From Flavobacteriaceae bacterium (GTDB lineage Bacteria > Bacteroidota > Bacteroidia > Flavobacteriales > Flavobacteriaceae), in the NCBI GenBank assembly GCA_028280265.1, contig JANQMD010000008.1, positions 1-51,387 of the forward strand: a stretch of DNA of 51,387 nt. The letters run 5' to 3'. The first letter of the stretch is position 1. The number at the start of each line of letters is the position of its first letter. The position numbers and the translations under genes are program-made. Positions 7,569-16,111 of this stretch are shown in pieces. A model generated the notes under the pieces. It worked only from the letters and a program-made list of their open reading frames with translations, did not search any database and was not told the DNA's origin.

Positions 7569-8957
7569 ATGAAATACGACGTATTAGTGATTGGTAGTGG
7601 TCCTGGAGGATATGTGACTGCCATTAGAGCTTCACAATTAGGATTCAAAACTGCCGTAGTTGAAAAGGAAAACTTAGGAGGGATTTGTCTTAACTGGGGC
7701 TGTATTCCCACCAAAGCATTGTTAAAAAGTGCACAGGTTTACGATTACTTAAAGCATGTAGATGAATATGGTCTAAAAGCGGAAGCGATTGATAAAGATT
7801 TTGAAGCCGTAATTAAAAGAAGTCGTGGTGTTGCTGAAGGAATGAGCAAAGGTGTTCAATTCTTAATGAAGAAGAATAAAATTGATGTTATCGATGGGTT
7901 TGGAAAAATTAAGACTGGAAAAAAGGTTGATGTAACCGATGCCAATGGTAAAGTAACAGAATTCAGTGCTGACCATATTATCATTGCTACGGGTGCTCGT
8001 TCTAGAGAATTGCCAAACTTGCCGCAAGATGGTAAAAAAGTGATTGGATATAGAGAAGCGATGAGTTTACCAAGTCAACCTAAATCTATGATTGTAGTTG
8101 GTTCAGGTGCTATCGGTGTTGAATTTGCTCACTTTTACAACTCAATGGGAACTGAAGTGACCATTGTTGAATATTTACCAAACTTAGTACCTCTAGAAGA
8201 TAAAGACGTTTCAAAACAATTTGAGCGCTCTTTCAAAAAGTCAGGTATCAAAGTAATGACAAACTCCGCTGTTGAGTCAGTTGATACTTCTGGGAATGGC
8301 GTAAAAGCTACTGTAAAAACAAAAAAAGGAGAAGAAGTTCTTGAAGCTGATATTTTATTATCTGCTGTGGGTATCAAAACAAATATTGAGAACCTTGGAC
8401 TGGAGGATGTAGGAATCATTGTAGACAGAGATAAAATATTGGTAAACGATTGGTATCAGACCAACATTCCTGGTTACTATGCAATTGGAGATGTGGTTCC
8501 TGGACCTGCACTAGCACACGTTGCTTCAGCAGAAGGAATTACATGTGTAGAAAAAATCGCTGGATTACACACGGAAGCTATTGACTATGGAAATATTCCT
8601 GGTTGTACCTATGCTTCCCCTGAGATTGCTTCTGTTGGACTTACCGAAGATCAAGCTAAAGAAGCTGGATATGAGTTAAAAGTTGGAAAATTCCCATTCT
8701 CTGCTTCTGGAAAAGCAAAGGCAGCTGGAACGCCTGATGGTTTTGTCAAAGTAATTTTCGATGCAAAGTATGGAGAGTGGCTCGGATGTCACATGATTGG
8801 GGCTGGCGTTACAGATATGATTGCTGAAGCTGTTTTAGGTAGAAAATTAGAAACTACAGGCCACGAAGTATTAAAAGCTGTGCATCCACACCCAACCATG
8901 AGTGAAGCTGTAATGGAAGCTGTAGCTGATGCTTATGACGAAGTAATTCACTTATAA
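7569..8957 (+). CDS. lpdA: Dihydrolipoyl dehydrogenase (E3)
   Basis: This FAD flavoprotein reoxidises dihydrolipoamide in 2-oxoacid dehydrogenase complexes, passing electrons to NAD+. At 462 aa it is of normal length. The FAD-binding motif GSGPGGY is at residues 9-15, the redox-active disulfide is C40-x4-C45 in GGICLNWGC, and the NAD-binding GSGAIGVEF is at about 178-186. The second FAD motif is in PGYYAIGD, and the interface HPHPTMSE motif holds catalytic H441 and E446. Transcription probably ends at the hairpin at 9017-9067. No E1/E2 genes are adjacent, so it may serve several complexes. Confidence 0.97.
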   Translation: MKYDVLVIGSGPGGYVTAIRASQLGFKTAVVEKENLGGICLNWGCIPTKALLKSAQVYDYLKHVDEYGLKAEAIDKDFEAVIKRSRGVAEGMSKGVQFLMKKNKIDVIDGFGKIKTGKKVDVTDANGKVTEFSADHIIIATGARSRELPNLPQDGKKVIGYREAMSLPSQPKSMIVVGSGAIGVEFAHFYNSMGTEVTIVEYLPNLVPLEDKDVSKQFERSFKKSGIKVMTNSAVESVDTSGNGVKATVKTKKGEEVLEADILLSAVGIKTNIENLGLEDVGIIVDRDKILVNDWYQTNIPGYYAIGDVVPGPALAHVASAEGITCVEKIAGLHTEAIDYGNIPGCTYASPEIASVGLTEDQAKEAGYELKVGKFPFSASGKAKAAGTPDGFVKVIFDAKYGEWLGCHMIGAGVTDMIAEAVLGRKLETTGHEVLKAVHPHPTMSEAVMEAVADAYDEVIHL

Positions 8958-9016
8958 CTGAAGTCATTCTAAACTGACTTCAAAGTCTCATTGAAATCAG
9001 TTACTGAATATAACTT

Positions 9017-9067
9017 AAAAACCTTGCAATACTGAATCAAGTTCAGCATAAGTTGCAAGGTTTTTTT
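9017..9067 (+). terminator. Rho-independent terminator after lpdA
   Basis: The stem AAAAACCTTGCAA (9017-9029) pairs with TTGCAAGGTTTTT (from 9053) and runs into seven T residues (9061-9067). A second, inner stem CTGAA/TTCAG (9032-9036/9042-9046) fills the loop. The 3' arm also contains the TTG that would be the -33 element of the next transcription unit. Confidence 0.85.
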
Positions 9068-9082
9068 ATGGCACCATATTTG
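9053..9082 (+). promoter_or_regulatory. Candidate promoter for a small RNA
   Basis: TTG (9053-9055), a 19-bp spacer and CATATTTG (9075-9082) match the Bacteroidota promoter TTTG-N19-TAnnTTTG except for one base in the -7 box. The -33 element is embedded in the lpdA terminator stem, a compact terminator-promoter overlap. The predicted transcription start is near 9089. Confidence 0.45.
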
Positions 9083-9088
9083 CATTTA

Positions 9089-9207
9089 ACAGATCGTTAA
9101 GAAAATTCCTACCACAATTTAATGCAACCCAACCGTTGGATTTAAGAGAGGGGAAATTGCTACAAAAAGATTTGTTAAGAAGCCGGAGTCCCTATCTTCG
9201 GTTTTTT
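9089..9207 (+). ncRNA. Candidate small RNA (about 120 nt), family not identified
   Basis: Between the predicted start at about 9089 and a strong terminator, this stretch has no useful ORF but has structure. There is a CCAAC/GTTGG palindrome (9129-9139), a small ACAAA/TTTGT hairpin (9162-9175), a purine-rich loop (GAGAGGGGAAA), and a terminator stem 9177-9188/9196-9207 with a 7-nt loop ending in T residues. It is bounded by its own candidate promoter and terminator, so an independent sRNA is the simplest reading. A leader or attenuator of the following glyoxalase-like gene is the alternative. I cannot match it to a named RNA family. Confidence 0.45.
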
Positions 9208-9220
9208 ATATATTTGGCCC

Positions 9221-9586
9221 ATGGCTAAAACAAAATTCCTCCAGATAGTGCCTGTATTACCCTCGCAAAATATTCAAAGAGATGTCGAGTGGTATCAAAA
9301 ATATACAGGTTTTGAACCCGTTCATGCTGGTGATATGTATGCTGTTCTCAAACGCGAAAATTTATACATCCACCTACAGTGGCATGCAGATAATATAATG
9401 GACCCCTTACTTGGAGGTTCTGTTATTAAAATCTTTGTGGATGACATTCAACCTATCTTTGAGGAGTTGGTAGAAAGAGGAACAATTAGACCAGAAAAGC
9501 TCAGAAAAAACACTCCTTGGAAAACACATGAGTTGGGCTTTTTTGACTTGAACAAGAATGCTATTTTTGTGGTTCAAGATGCATAG
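9221..9586 (+). CDS. Glyoxalase/bleomycin-resistance-fold (VOC) protein
   Basis: This 121-aa protein has the length and beta-alpha-beta-beta-beta pattern of the vicinal-oxygen-chelate superfamily. It opens with LQIVPVLPSQNIQRDVEWYQKYTGFEP, has a middle strand YIHLQWHADN, and ends LGFFDLNKNAIFVVQD. Such stand-alone proteins include bleomycin-binding proteins and small metalloenzymes; which one this is cannot be told. A perfect -7 box TATATTTG ends at 9216, only 4 bp before the ATG, so the mRNA could be leaderless or nearly so; no -33 element is apparent. The stop TAG at 9584-9586 abuts the ATG of the next gene. Confidence 0.82.
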   Translation: MAKTKFLQIVPVLPSQNIQRDVEWYQKYTGFEPVHAGDMYAVLKRENLYIHLQWHADNIMDPLLGGSVIKIFVDDIQPIFEELVERGTIRPEKLRKNTPWKTHELGFFDLNKNAIFVVQDA

Positions 9587-10207
9587 ATGATCAAATTTAA
9601 AAGTTCCAAAAAAGTACTTCTAGAAATTGGCAAAGCCCTTCTGAAACTTCTCGTTGTTGGCTTACTTATTGGTTATTTAAAAGAGTATGATGGATGGATT
9701 GCCATTCTACTATTCTTAAAAGTCATTCATGTTGTTTATTTTCATGTTCTTAAAAAGCCCATCAAAAACTGGCCTCTACTATCTGGCATGATTTTTACCG
9801 CTGTGGTAGGTTTGCTAATTGAACTTTGGGGAGTGAGTTATGGACATTGGGAATATCATAAAGTATCTACAAGATTTCCTTTATGGCTCCCTTTCGCTTG
9901 GCTACTAGCTTTCCGATTTTTATACCAACTAGAATATCGGTTGCTGTTACAAATAGAGAAGCCCACAGTGAAGCATAAGCTAATACTAACATTTTTTATC
10001 TGCTTACTCTTTCCTACCATTGGCGAAATGATTACCATTTACCTTGGGGTTTGGACCTACTATCTTCCCTACCAATTACTAGGTGTTCCGTTTTATGCAA
10101 TCATTACATTGTTGGCGATGCATACACTCATTTACCTGATTATTTCTTATGTCTGTAAAAGAATAGGATTTAAAGACCTTGTATTTACCGAAGCAGCTAA
10201 CTCTTAA
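9587..10207 (+). CDS. Polytopic membrane protein, unknown function
   Basis: This 206-aa protein has about six hydrophobic helices (roughly 18-30, 37-52, 64-82, 96-112, 130-152 and 165-190) and few polar loops. A conserved-looking ELWGVSYGHWEYH segment and a later TIYLGVWTYYLPYQ share a G-x-W-x-Y pattern. Some carotenoid-pathway membrane proteins have similar patterns, but I do not claim that function. It begins at the base after the stop of the glyoxalase-fold gene, so the two are co-transcribed. Its TAA overlaps the TAA of convergent rlmF (TTAA at 10204-10207). The translation start is fixed by the abutting genes. Confidence 0.75.
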   Translation: MIKFKSSKKVLLEIGKALLKLLVVGLLIGYLKEYDGWIAILLFLKVIHVVYFHVLKKPIKNWPLLSGMIFTAVVGLLIELWGVSYGHWEYHKVSTRFPLWLPFAWLLAFRFLYQLEYRLLLQIEKPTVKHKLILTFFICLLFPTIGEMITIYLGVWTYYLPYQLLGVPFYAIITLLAMHTLIYLIISYVCKRIGFKDLVFTEAANS

Positions 10208-11070
10208 AACTGCCAGGCAACAATTCGAGTCACTTTATTTCCTTGGTTCATAGGAATTACCTTAAAACTCCTTGCTTTTAGTTTTTTTGCAGATTTTTGA
10301 AGGCTTTCAACGTTTTCTTTTTTAGAAACCAAGCTAGTAAACCATGTACTTACATCTTTATACAAAGAACTTTGGTATAGATAATTATGCAAAAAAGCTT
10401 TCTCTCCTCCAGGATACCAGAGTTCATTATTATTTCCTGAAAAATTTCTCACAGCATTGTTACCTAGATTTCTGGATTTTCGAGTATTAGCTCCTTTTGC
10501 TTCTACTTCTGATTTATAAAAGGGAGGATTGCAGATAACAGCTAAAAAAGAATCTTCTTCCTTTATGATGTTTTCAAGAATGCATTGCGAATCTTTTTGA
10601 AATCGCAGCTCAATTACATCATTCAATTGATTTTCATCGATGATCTTTTGAGCTGATACTAAAGAATCTCTGGAGACATCGCTTCCTACAAATTTCCAGT
10701 TGTATTCTGCATATCCTAACAGCGGATAAATACAAGTAGCTCCTGTTCCAATGTCTAAAATAGAAATACCATTCACATTACCGGAAGCTGTCAGCAAATC
10801 GTGAATATGATGTATATAATCTACCCTTCCTGGGATTGGTGGACATAAGTTTTCATCTGGAAAATCCCAAAATCCAATATTGTAATGGGTTTGTAGAAGA
10901 CTTCTATTGAGTTCTTTTACTGCTCTCGGGTTGGAGAAGTCAATCGAAAGGTTTCCGAATTTATTTTCTGAAACAAAAGAATTCAAAGTTGAATTTTTCT
11001 GAATTAGTTTTTCAAAATCGTAACCGTTTTTATGCCTGTTCCTAGGGTGTAGGCCTTTTTTAGAATCCAT
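10204..11070 (-). CDS. rlmF: 23S rRNA (adenine-1618-N6)-methyltransferase RlmF
   Basis: This SAM-dependent methyltransferase modifies A1618 of 23S rRNA. At 288 aa it is slightly shorter than the E. coli enzyme. Family marks are the opening KGLHPRNRHKNGYDF, the SAM motif LDIGTGA (105-111), and the N6-adenine methyltransferase motif NPPFY (181-185). Its ATG overlaps the stop of bshC by one base (TAATG in the minus-strand reading), suggesting translational coupling. The C-terminal end is adjacent to the convergent membrane-protein gene. Confidence 0.93.
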   Translation of the reverse strand: MDSKKGLHPRNRHKNGYDFEKLIQKNSTLNSFVSENKFGNLSIDFSNPRAVKELNRSLLQTHYNIGFWDFPDENLCPPIPGRVDYIHHIHDLLTASGNVNGISILDIGTGATCIYPLLGYAEYNWKFVGSDVSRDSLVSAQKIIDENQLNDVIELRFQKDSQCILENIIKEEDSFLAVICNPPFYKSEVEAKGANTRKSRNLGNNAVRNFSGNNNELWYPGGEKAFLHNYLYQSSLYKDVSTWFTSLVSKKENVESLQKSAKKLKARSFKVIPMNQGNKVTRIVAWQF

Positions 11071-12662
11071 TAGAGTTCCAAAATAGTAAATTCCAATTGC
11101 AATGGCTTTAGAGATGATTTTAAGGCTTCTATGAAACTTCCTCCATGCTCTAAATAGTACTCGGAGAAATTACGCTGACGTTCTTCCAAACTTTGATTAG
11201 GAAATAGCTGATTTTGTACTTCTGTAATTCGAGACACAAAATCGGCCTGCTTTCTTTTCTCTGCTCTCAGCAATCGCTTCTCTAAATTCTCCAGACCTTT
11301 TAATTGTTTTCTTTGCTGGGCATTAACAGCTCCTACAAAGGAAACATCAGTCTCTTCGGCTACTTTTTGCAGCATTAAAAACTGTTGCTCTAGAAGGGTT
11401 TTGGCGTCTAAGAAATTGAACTCAATATCTGAATTTTCTTTAACCTTTTTTGCTAGCAAATCATGTTGTTTCATAAAAATCTCTTCCAAAGAAATATGCA
11501 AATTTTTTAACTTTTTTGATTGCTTTTCAGAGACTACCAATACAGAATTTCTCAATAGAAGTATTGGAAAAGGAATCTCAACAGTATTGAAGTAATCTTT
11601 CAACTCCAACCAATAAGCCATTTCACCTCCACCTCCAACATAGCAGAGATTAGGAAGAATTACTTCTTGGTATAAAGGTCTCATAATTACATTGGGGCTA
11701 AATCTCTCTGGGTGATTTTCTAATTCAGCTAAAATTTCATCTTCAGAAAACACTAGATCTGTATCGTTGATGATATAATCATTTCCTTCTTTTACAATGC
11801 GTTCTCTTCTATTTTCTGTCAAGTAGAAAAGATTAATCTCTCTCGGATTGACTTGAACTTTGTATTCCTTTTCTAGGTTTTCAATAGTAGATGTCGTAGC
11901 CTTGAACGATGTTTGATTCAGCAATTCGTCTTTCACAACTGAGCTAAAAACTCTTTTCAATGCAACATCATCACCATCAATCACCACCAATCCATATTCC
12001 CCGAATAACTCATTAGCAATAAAGCGAGTCGCTTCCGTCAAGTTTGTATGCTCTACATAAGCTCTTTTGAAAAGAGACTGTAAATAATTTGCATTTCTAG
12101 AGCTCCCTAAATGTTTGGAAAACGTTTCAAAAACAGCTTGTAATCCATCTGTAGAAAATCTTCCTACTGCTCCCCCATCGGGGCGATCCCATACAACTTT
12201 ACTCCCCTTAAAATTGAAATAATTGATTTCATCAAAATCATGATCCTCGGTGGCCATCCAATAAATAGGAACAAAATGTTGATCTGGAAATTTTTCTGCT
12301 AATTCTTCACACAAATTGATCACAGAAATAATCTTATACAAAAAGTATAGTGGCCCAGTAAATAGATTTAATTGATGTCCTGTTGTAATCGTAAATGTGT
12401 TCTTTTCTTTGAGAGAATTTATGTTTTGAAAAGTACTCTCAGAAACATTCTTCAGATTGGCATATTGCTTCAACAATGATTCCTCTAAAATTATTCTATT
12501 CTCTTTCGAAAAATACTTTTTCTCCTCAATCTGCTTGGCAAATCCATCATAATCGGGAAAGTTGTTGTAAAAAGGCTGAATATTTTCTTTCTTTTCTATG
12601 TAGTCAATCATAGTTTTAGAAAAGAATCCGGTTTGTTGAAAGGGAATATGCGTAATCTTCAT
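11070..12662 (-). CDS. bshC: Bacillithiol biosynthesis cysteine-adding enzyme BshC
   Basis: BshC adds cysteine to glucosaminyl-malate in the last step of bacillithiol synthesis. This protein is 530 aa, the usual length. Signature segments include TGHQL at 94-98 followed by NLFTGPLYFLYK, and WMATEDHDFDE at about 135-145. A region GGGGEMAYW (about 345) and a long charged coiled coil (about 380-480) separate the two C-terminal parts. Its presence indicates that this organism uses bacillithiol as its low-molecular-weight thiol; the bshA and bshB genes are not in this window. It is followed directly by rlmF. A -7 box lies at 12739-12732. Confidence 0.95.
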   Translation of the reverse strand: MKITHIPFQQTGFFSKTMIDYIEKKENIQPFYNNFPDYDGFAKQIEEKKYFSKENRIILEESLLKQYANLKNVSESTFQNINSLKEKNTFTITTGHQLNLFTGPLYFLYKIISVINLCEELAEKFPDQHFVPIYWMATEDHDFDEINYFNFKGSKVVWDRPDGGAVGRFSTDGLQAVFETFSKHLGSSRNANYLQSLFKRAYVEHTNLTEATRFIANELFGEYGLVVIDGDDVALKRVFSSVVKDELLNQTSFKATTSTIENLEKEYKVQVNPREINLFYLTENRRERIVKEGNDYIINDTDLVFSEDEILAELENHPERFSPNVIMRPLYQEVILPNLCYVGGGGEMAYWLELKDYFNTVEIPFPILLLRNSVLVVSEKQSKKLKNLHISLEEIFMKQHDLLAKKVKENSDIEFNFLDAKTLLEQQFLMLQKVAEETDVSFVGAVNAQQRKQLKGLENLEKRLLRAEKRKQADFVSRITEVQNQLFPNQSLEERQRNFSEYYLEHGGSFIEALKSSLKPLQLEFTILEL

Positions 12663-12731
12663 AGGTTATTGAATTACGCGGGAGCAACAACACTCACAAT
12701 CTGTGTTTGACATCATTTTGAAAAAATTTCT

Positions 12732-12739
12732 CAAAAATA
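12732..12739 (-). promoter_or_regulatory. Candidate -7 box for bshC-rlmF
   Basis: On the minus strand the sequence reads TATTTTTG, matching TAnnTTTG, about 70 bp upstream of the bshC ATG at 12662. A TTG-like -33 element at the expected spacing is not evident. Confidence 0.4.
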
Positions 12740-12815
12740 CTAAAATTTAAAACGTAGTATTTTTTACTTCAATAGTCTAACAAATTTTTAACTTCTTACA
12801 TCTCTTGAGAATGCT

Positions 12816-12823
12816 TACATTTG
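12816..12823 (+). promoter_or_regulatory. Candidate -7 box for the M14 peptidase gene
   Basis: TACATTTG matches TAnnTTTG and implies a leader of about 105 nt before the ATG at 12937. The -33 region (around 12793) is T-rich but lacks a clean TTG. The rest of the 274-bp divergent region 12663-12936 is AT-rich, with no further gene seen. Confidence 0.4.
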
Positions 12824-12936
12824 ATTTGCAACAAAATCACCCTTATATAGGTTTGGAACTTGTATAGAGGTCCAAGAAAAATCTTGCAAATAAGTAAGTG
12901 ATAAAATAAGAATCAATTAGCATAAACTCAAACATA

Positions 12937-15429
12937 ATGAAAATTAGAATTTTACTTCTCGTATCATTTTTTTACACATTCACATTTTCTGCTCAAAACA
13001 TCCAATCCCCTGAAGAATTTTTAGGATATAAATTGGGCGAACGCTTTACTCGTCACCACAAAGTGATTGAGTATTTTACTTATGTAAGCAATCAATTAGG
13101 TAATGTAGAAATGGAAAAATATGGAGAAACCAATGAACATAGACCTTTGTATGTTACCTATGTTTCTTCTCAGAAAAACATCGATAATTTAGAGCAAATT
13201 AGCTTAGACAATTTAGGTCAGGCTGGCTTGAAATCTTCTACAGGTGATAACAAGGTGGCTATAGTTTGGCTGAGTTATAACGTACACGGTAATGAAGCTT
13301 CCAGCACAGAGGCCGCCATGAATACTCTGTACAAATTAGTGACAGAGAGAAAGTCATATTTAGAGAACACGCTCGTGATCATAGATCCTTGTGTTAATCC
13401 TGACGGACGGGACCGTTATGTAAATTGGTTCAACCAAGTAAGCAGTTCTCCATACAATCCTGATCAAAATGCAAAAGAACACGATGAGCCATGGCCAGGA
13501 GGAAGACCAAATCATTACTTGTTTGATTTGAATCGTGATTGGGCTTGGGCAACGCAAGTTGAATCCGCTCAACGTTTGAGTGTGTATAACAAATGGTTGC
13601 CTCACGTACATGTCGATTTTCATGAGCAATTTATCAACAATCCTTATTATTTTGCCCCAGCAGCAGAGCCTTTCCATGAGGTAATTTCAGACTGGCAACG
13701 TGATTTCCAAACGCAAATTGGAAAGAATCATGCAAAATATTTTGATCAAAATGGATGGTTGTACTTTACCAAAGAGAGCTTTGATTTGTTATACCCGAGT
13801 TATGGTGACACTTACCCAACTTACATGGGTGCCATTGGTATGACTTACGAACAAGCAGGTCATGGAATGGCAGGATTGGGAATTGACACAAATCACGGAT
13901 ATGAATTAACATTGGTAGATCGTATAGCGCATCATACTACAACTGGATTATCTACTGTAGAGATTTCCTCTAAAAACGTTGCAAAATTAAATACTGAGTT
14001 CAAGAAATTCTTCGACAACAGACGTTTAATGTACAAGAGCTATGTCTTGAAAAACGAAAACACTGATAAGACACAACGTTTGATTGATCTTTTAGACAAG
14101 CACGAAATTAATTACGAATACACCAAAAGCGGACAAGTTCGTGGATATAGCTATCAAACTCAAAAAGAAGCTCGCATGAACGTGACCAATAACGATTTGG
14201 TAGTTCATACAGATCAACCAAAAGGAAAAATGGTAAAAGTTTTATTTGAGCCCAATGCAAAACTATCAGATTCCCTTACTTATGATATTACGGCATGGTC
14301 TATTCCTTATGCTCATGGATTCAAGGCAATTGCTTCGAAAACAAAAGTAAGCTCAACCAAAGAGGTTAAAAGCAACACCGTTACTAATAGAGCAGATAGA
14401 GGTTCTTATGCATACTTAGCAAAGTGGAATAGCTTAGAAGATGCTACGTTTTTAGCACAAGTGTTGGACGCAGGTATTCGAGTGCGATTCACTGAAAAAG
14501 ACTTTAATGTAGAAGGAAAATCCTATAAAAAAGGAACCTTGATTATTCTACGTCATGACAATAAAGACAAAGATTTTGATAACAAACTGGTTGCTCTAGC
14601 TAATAAATATGGACGTCAATTAACTGCTGTACAAACAGGTTTTGTGAGTTCTGGTAAAGATTTTGGATCCTATAGTGTGAATCCAATTAACAAACAAAAA
14701 ATCGCTCTTTTGTCAGGTGAAGGTACTTCCTCGTTAAGTTTTGGAGAGATTTGGCATTTCTTTGAGAAACAACTTCACTATCCAGTTACCATCATGAACA
14801 CTGGAAGCATGGGAAGAGTGAATTTGGACAATTATGATGTCTTGATCATTCCAAACGGATATTATGGTAGCGTATTGAATAAAAATGGTTTAGAAAAAGT
14901 AAAAAAGTTTGCTCGGTCTGGAGGAACTGTAATTGCTATTGGCGGTGCTTTGAGAAGTTTTGCTGATAAAGATGGTTTTGCTCTAAAAAGTAAAAAAGCG
15001 GGTGATGGAGACAAAAAGAAAGAATCGAAAGCAAATCTTACTCCTTATGCAGATTTGGAAAGAGCTGGCGCAAAAAATTTAATTACTGGAGCTGTATTTA
15101 AGAGCAATGTTGACGATACACATCCACTTGCCTTTGGATATGGAAAAGAGTATTTCTCTTTAAAATTAGGAAGTAGAACTTATGAATATTTAAAGAATGG
15201 AAGTAATGTTGCTTACTTTACAAAAGATGCAACCAATGTCTCTGGATTTGCGGGTAGCAAGGCTGTAAAAAACATTCCAGAATCGTTGATGATTGGTGAA
15301 GAAAGAAAAGGACGTGGAAGCATTATTTATTTTGTAGACAATGTACTATTCCGTTCGTTCTGGGACAGCGGAAAGTTGTTCTTTGTGAACGCATTATTCT
15401 TTAGAAATTCTGAGGATATTAAGAGGTAA
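12937..15429 (+). CDS. Secreted M14-family zinc carboxypeptidase-like protein
   Basis: This 830-aa protein has a Sec signal peptide (cleavage after about residue 19). Its M14 peptidase domain (about 22-400) contains the zinc ligands H117-x2-E120 in NVHGNEASS, the NPDGRDRY block (154-161), R200 in DLNRDW, and DFHEQ with H229 as candidate third ligand region. A YEQAGHG segment is a plausible site for the catalytic Glu. The C-terminal half (about 560-760) resembles a class-I glutamine-amidotransferase-like fold (QKIALLSGEGTSS ... DVLIIPNGYYG ... GGTVIAIGG). This two-domain layout is common in large flavobacterial M14 proteins. Likely role: periplasmic or extracellular peptide degradation. A clear terminator follows. 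Confidence 0.9.
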   Translation: MKIRILLLVSFFYTFTFSAQNIQSPEEFLGYKLGERFTRHHKVIEYFTYVSNQLGNVEMEKYGETNEHRPLYVTYVSSQKNIDNLEQISLDNLGQAGLKSSTGDNKVAIVWLSYNVHGNEASSTEAAMNTLYKLVTERKSYLENTLVIIDPCVNPDGRDRYVNWFNQVSSSPYNPDQNAKEHDEPWPGGRPNHYLFDLNRDWAWATQVESAQRLSVYNKWLPHVHVDFHEQFINNPYYFAPAAEPFHEVISDWQRDFQTQIGKNHAKYFDQNGWLYFTKESFDLLYPSYGDTYPTYMGAIGMTYEQAGHGMAGLGIDTNHGYELTLVDRIAHHTTTGLSTVEISSKNVAKLNTEFKKFFDNRRLMYKSYVLKNENTDKTQRLIDLLDKHEINYEYTKSGQVRGYSYQTQKEARMNVTNNDLVVHTDQPKGKMVKVLFEPNAKLSDSLTYDITAWSIPYAHGFKAIASKTKVSSTKEVKSNTVTNRADRGSYAYLAKWNSLEDATFLAQVLDAGIRVRFTEKDFNVEGKSYKKGTLIILRHDNKDKDFDNKLVALANKYGRQLTAVQTGFVSSGKDFGSYSVNPINKQKIALLSGEGTSSLSFGEIWHFFEKQLHYPVTIMNTGSMGRVNLDNYDVLIIPNGYYGSVLNKNGLEKVKKFARSGGTVIAIGGALRSFADKDGFALKSKKAGDGDKKKESKANLTPYADLERAGAKNLITGAVFKSNVDDTHPLAFGYGKEYFSLKLGSRTYEYLKNGSNVAYFTKDATNVSGFAGSKAVKNIPESLMIGEERKGRGSIIYFVDNVLFRSFWDSGKLFFVNALFFRNSEDIKR

Positions 15430-15443
15430 AAATCTAATATAAG

Positions 15444-15478
15444 ACAGACCTAGTGAAAAGCTAGGTCTGTTTCTTTAT
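15444..15478 (+). terminator. Terminator after the M14 peptidase gene
   Basis: A perfect 10-bp stem ACAGACCTAG/CTAGGTCTGT (15444-15453 and 15461-15470) with the 7-nt loop TGAAAAG is followed by TTCTTTATTT. It probably serves both the peptidase gene and the convergent PNPOx-like gene. Confidence 0.85.
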
Positions 15479-15535
15479 TTCTATAAAATGTAAAATACAC
15501 TGCTTCTTAAAAGATTCATAAATGATTGCCCGATG

Positions 15536-15988
15536 TTAATGTATTCTTTGCCTGCCAGTAATCTGATCTACCTTAATCTTAAATACAACAGGGATTTCTT
15601 CTTTATAAATTTTACTTGAGAATTCACTAATAAAATGCAAATTACGCTCTTCTCGCTGTGATATTAAGTTTTTGATTCCTTTGGCAAACTGGCGCAAATA
15701 TCCTTTTGAATTTGCTCCATCGATTTCTTCATAAGTACCATGTGCTAGTACAGATGTCCAATTATCAATATCCTTCATTTCCATAATATGCAGTGAAACA
15801 TTGTTATTATTTCTCATAGCTTTTGTTTTATGTCCTTCAGAAGAGTATCCTAAAATGGTATCTTCTCCATCAAAATAATAGGTCATTGGTACAATATGTG
15901 GGCTATTCGAACTTATATAGGCAATGTTTCCAATATAATGGTTTCCTAATATCTCTTTACATTCCTTCTCTTTTAAAATAGTCATCAT
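15536..15988 (-). CDS. Flavin-nucleotide-binding, pyridoxamine-5'-phosphate-oxidase-like protein
   Basis: This 150-aa protein is of the PNPOx-like split-barrel family. The opening LKEKECKEILGNHYIGNIAYI, the strand PHIVPMTYYFDGED and GYSSEGHKTKAMRNNNNVSLHI are typical of the flavin-binding subgroup; the GHK/KxxxMR region contacts the FMN phosphate in relatives. Two consecutive ATGs (15988 and 15985) are possible starts. It is divergent from the hibernation factor gene, with an inverted repeat of Crp/Fnr type between them, suggesting shared stress or oxygen-limitation control. Substrate unknown. Confidence 0.85.
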   Translation of the reverse strand: MMTILKEKECKEILGNHYIGNIAYISSNSPHIVPMTYYFDGEDTILGYSSEGHKTKAMRNNNNVSLHIMEMKDIDNWTSVLAHGTYEEIDGANSKGYLRQFAKGIKNLISQREERNLHFISEFSSKIYKEEIPVVFKIKVDQITGRQRIH

Positions 15989-16036
15989 GGCGTTGCGATT
16001 TAGTTTTATGAAAATACCTCCTTTTTAGTATTTGAA

Positions 16037-16054
16037 ATATGATATAAGTCATAT
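16037..16054. promoter_or_regulatory. Candidate Crp/Fnr-family operator
   Basis: ATATGA-N6-TCATAT is a perfect 6-bp inverted repeat with the TGA-N6-TCA core typical of Crp/Fnr-family sites. It sits in the 123-bp divergent region, with its centre about 30 bp upstream of the -7 box of the hibernation-factor gene. Confidence 0.4.
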
Positions 16055-16074
16055 ACTATCATTTTTTTAACTCC

Positions 16075-16082
16075 TAATTTTG
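16075..16082 (+). promoter_or_regulatory. -7 box of the hibernation-factor gene
   Basis: TAATTTTG is a full TAnnTTTG match, 30 bp before the ATG at 16112. No clear -33 TTG is present, which fits a promoter that needs an activator bound at the upstream inverted repeat. Confidence 0.5.
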
Positions 16083-16111
16083 AGTAACAGTTCATTTAAA
16101 ACGTAAATCTT

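Noticed and set aside
8960..8981. GAAGTCA/TGACTTC hairpin directly after lpdA as the terminator
   Set aside because: It has no T run; the stronger hairpin with seven T residues at 9017-9067 is the better terminator.
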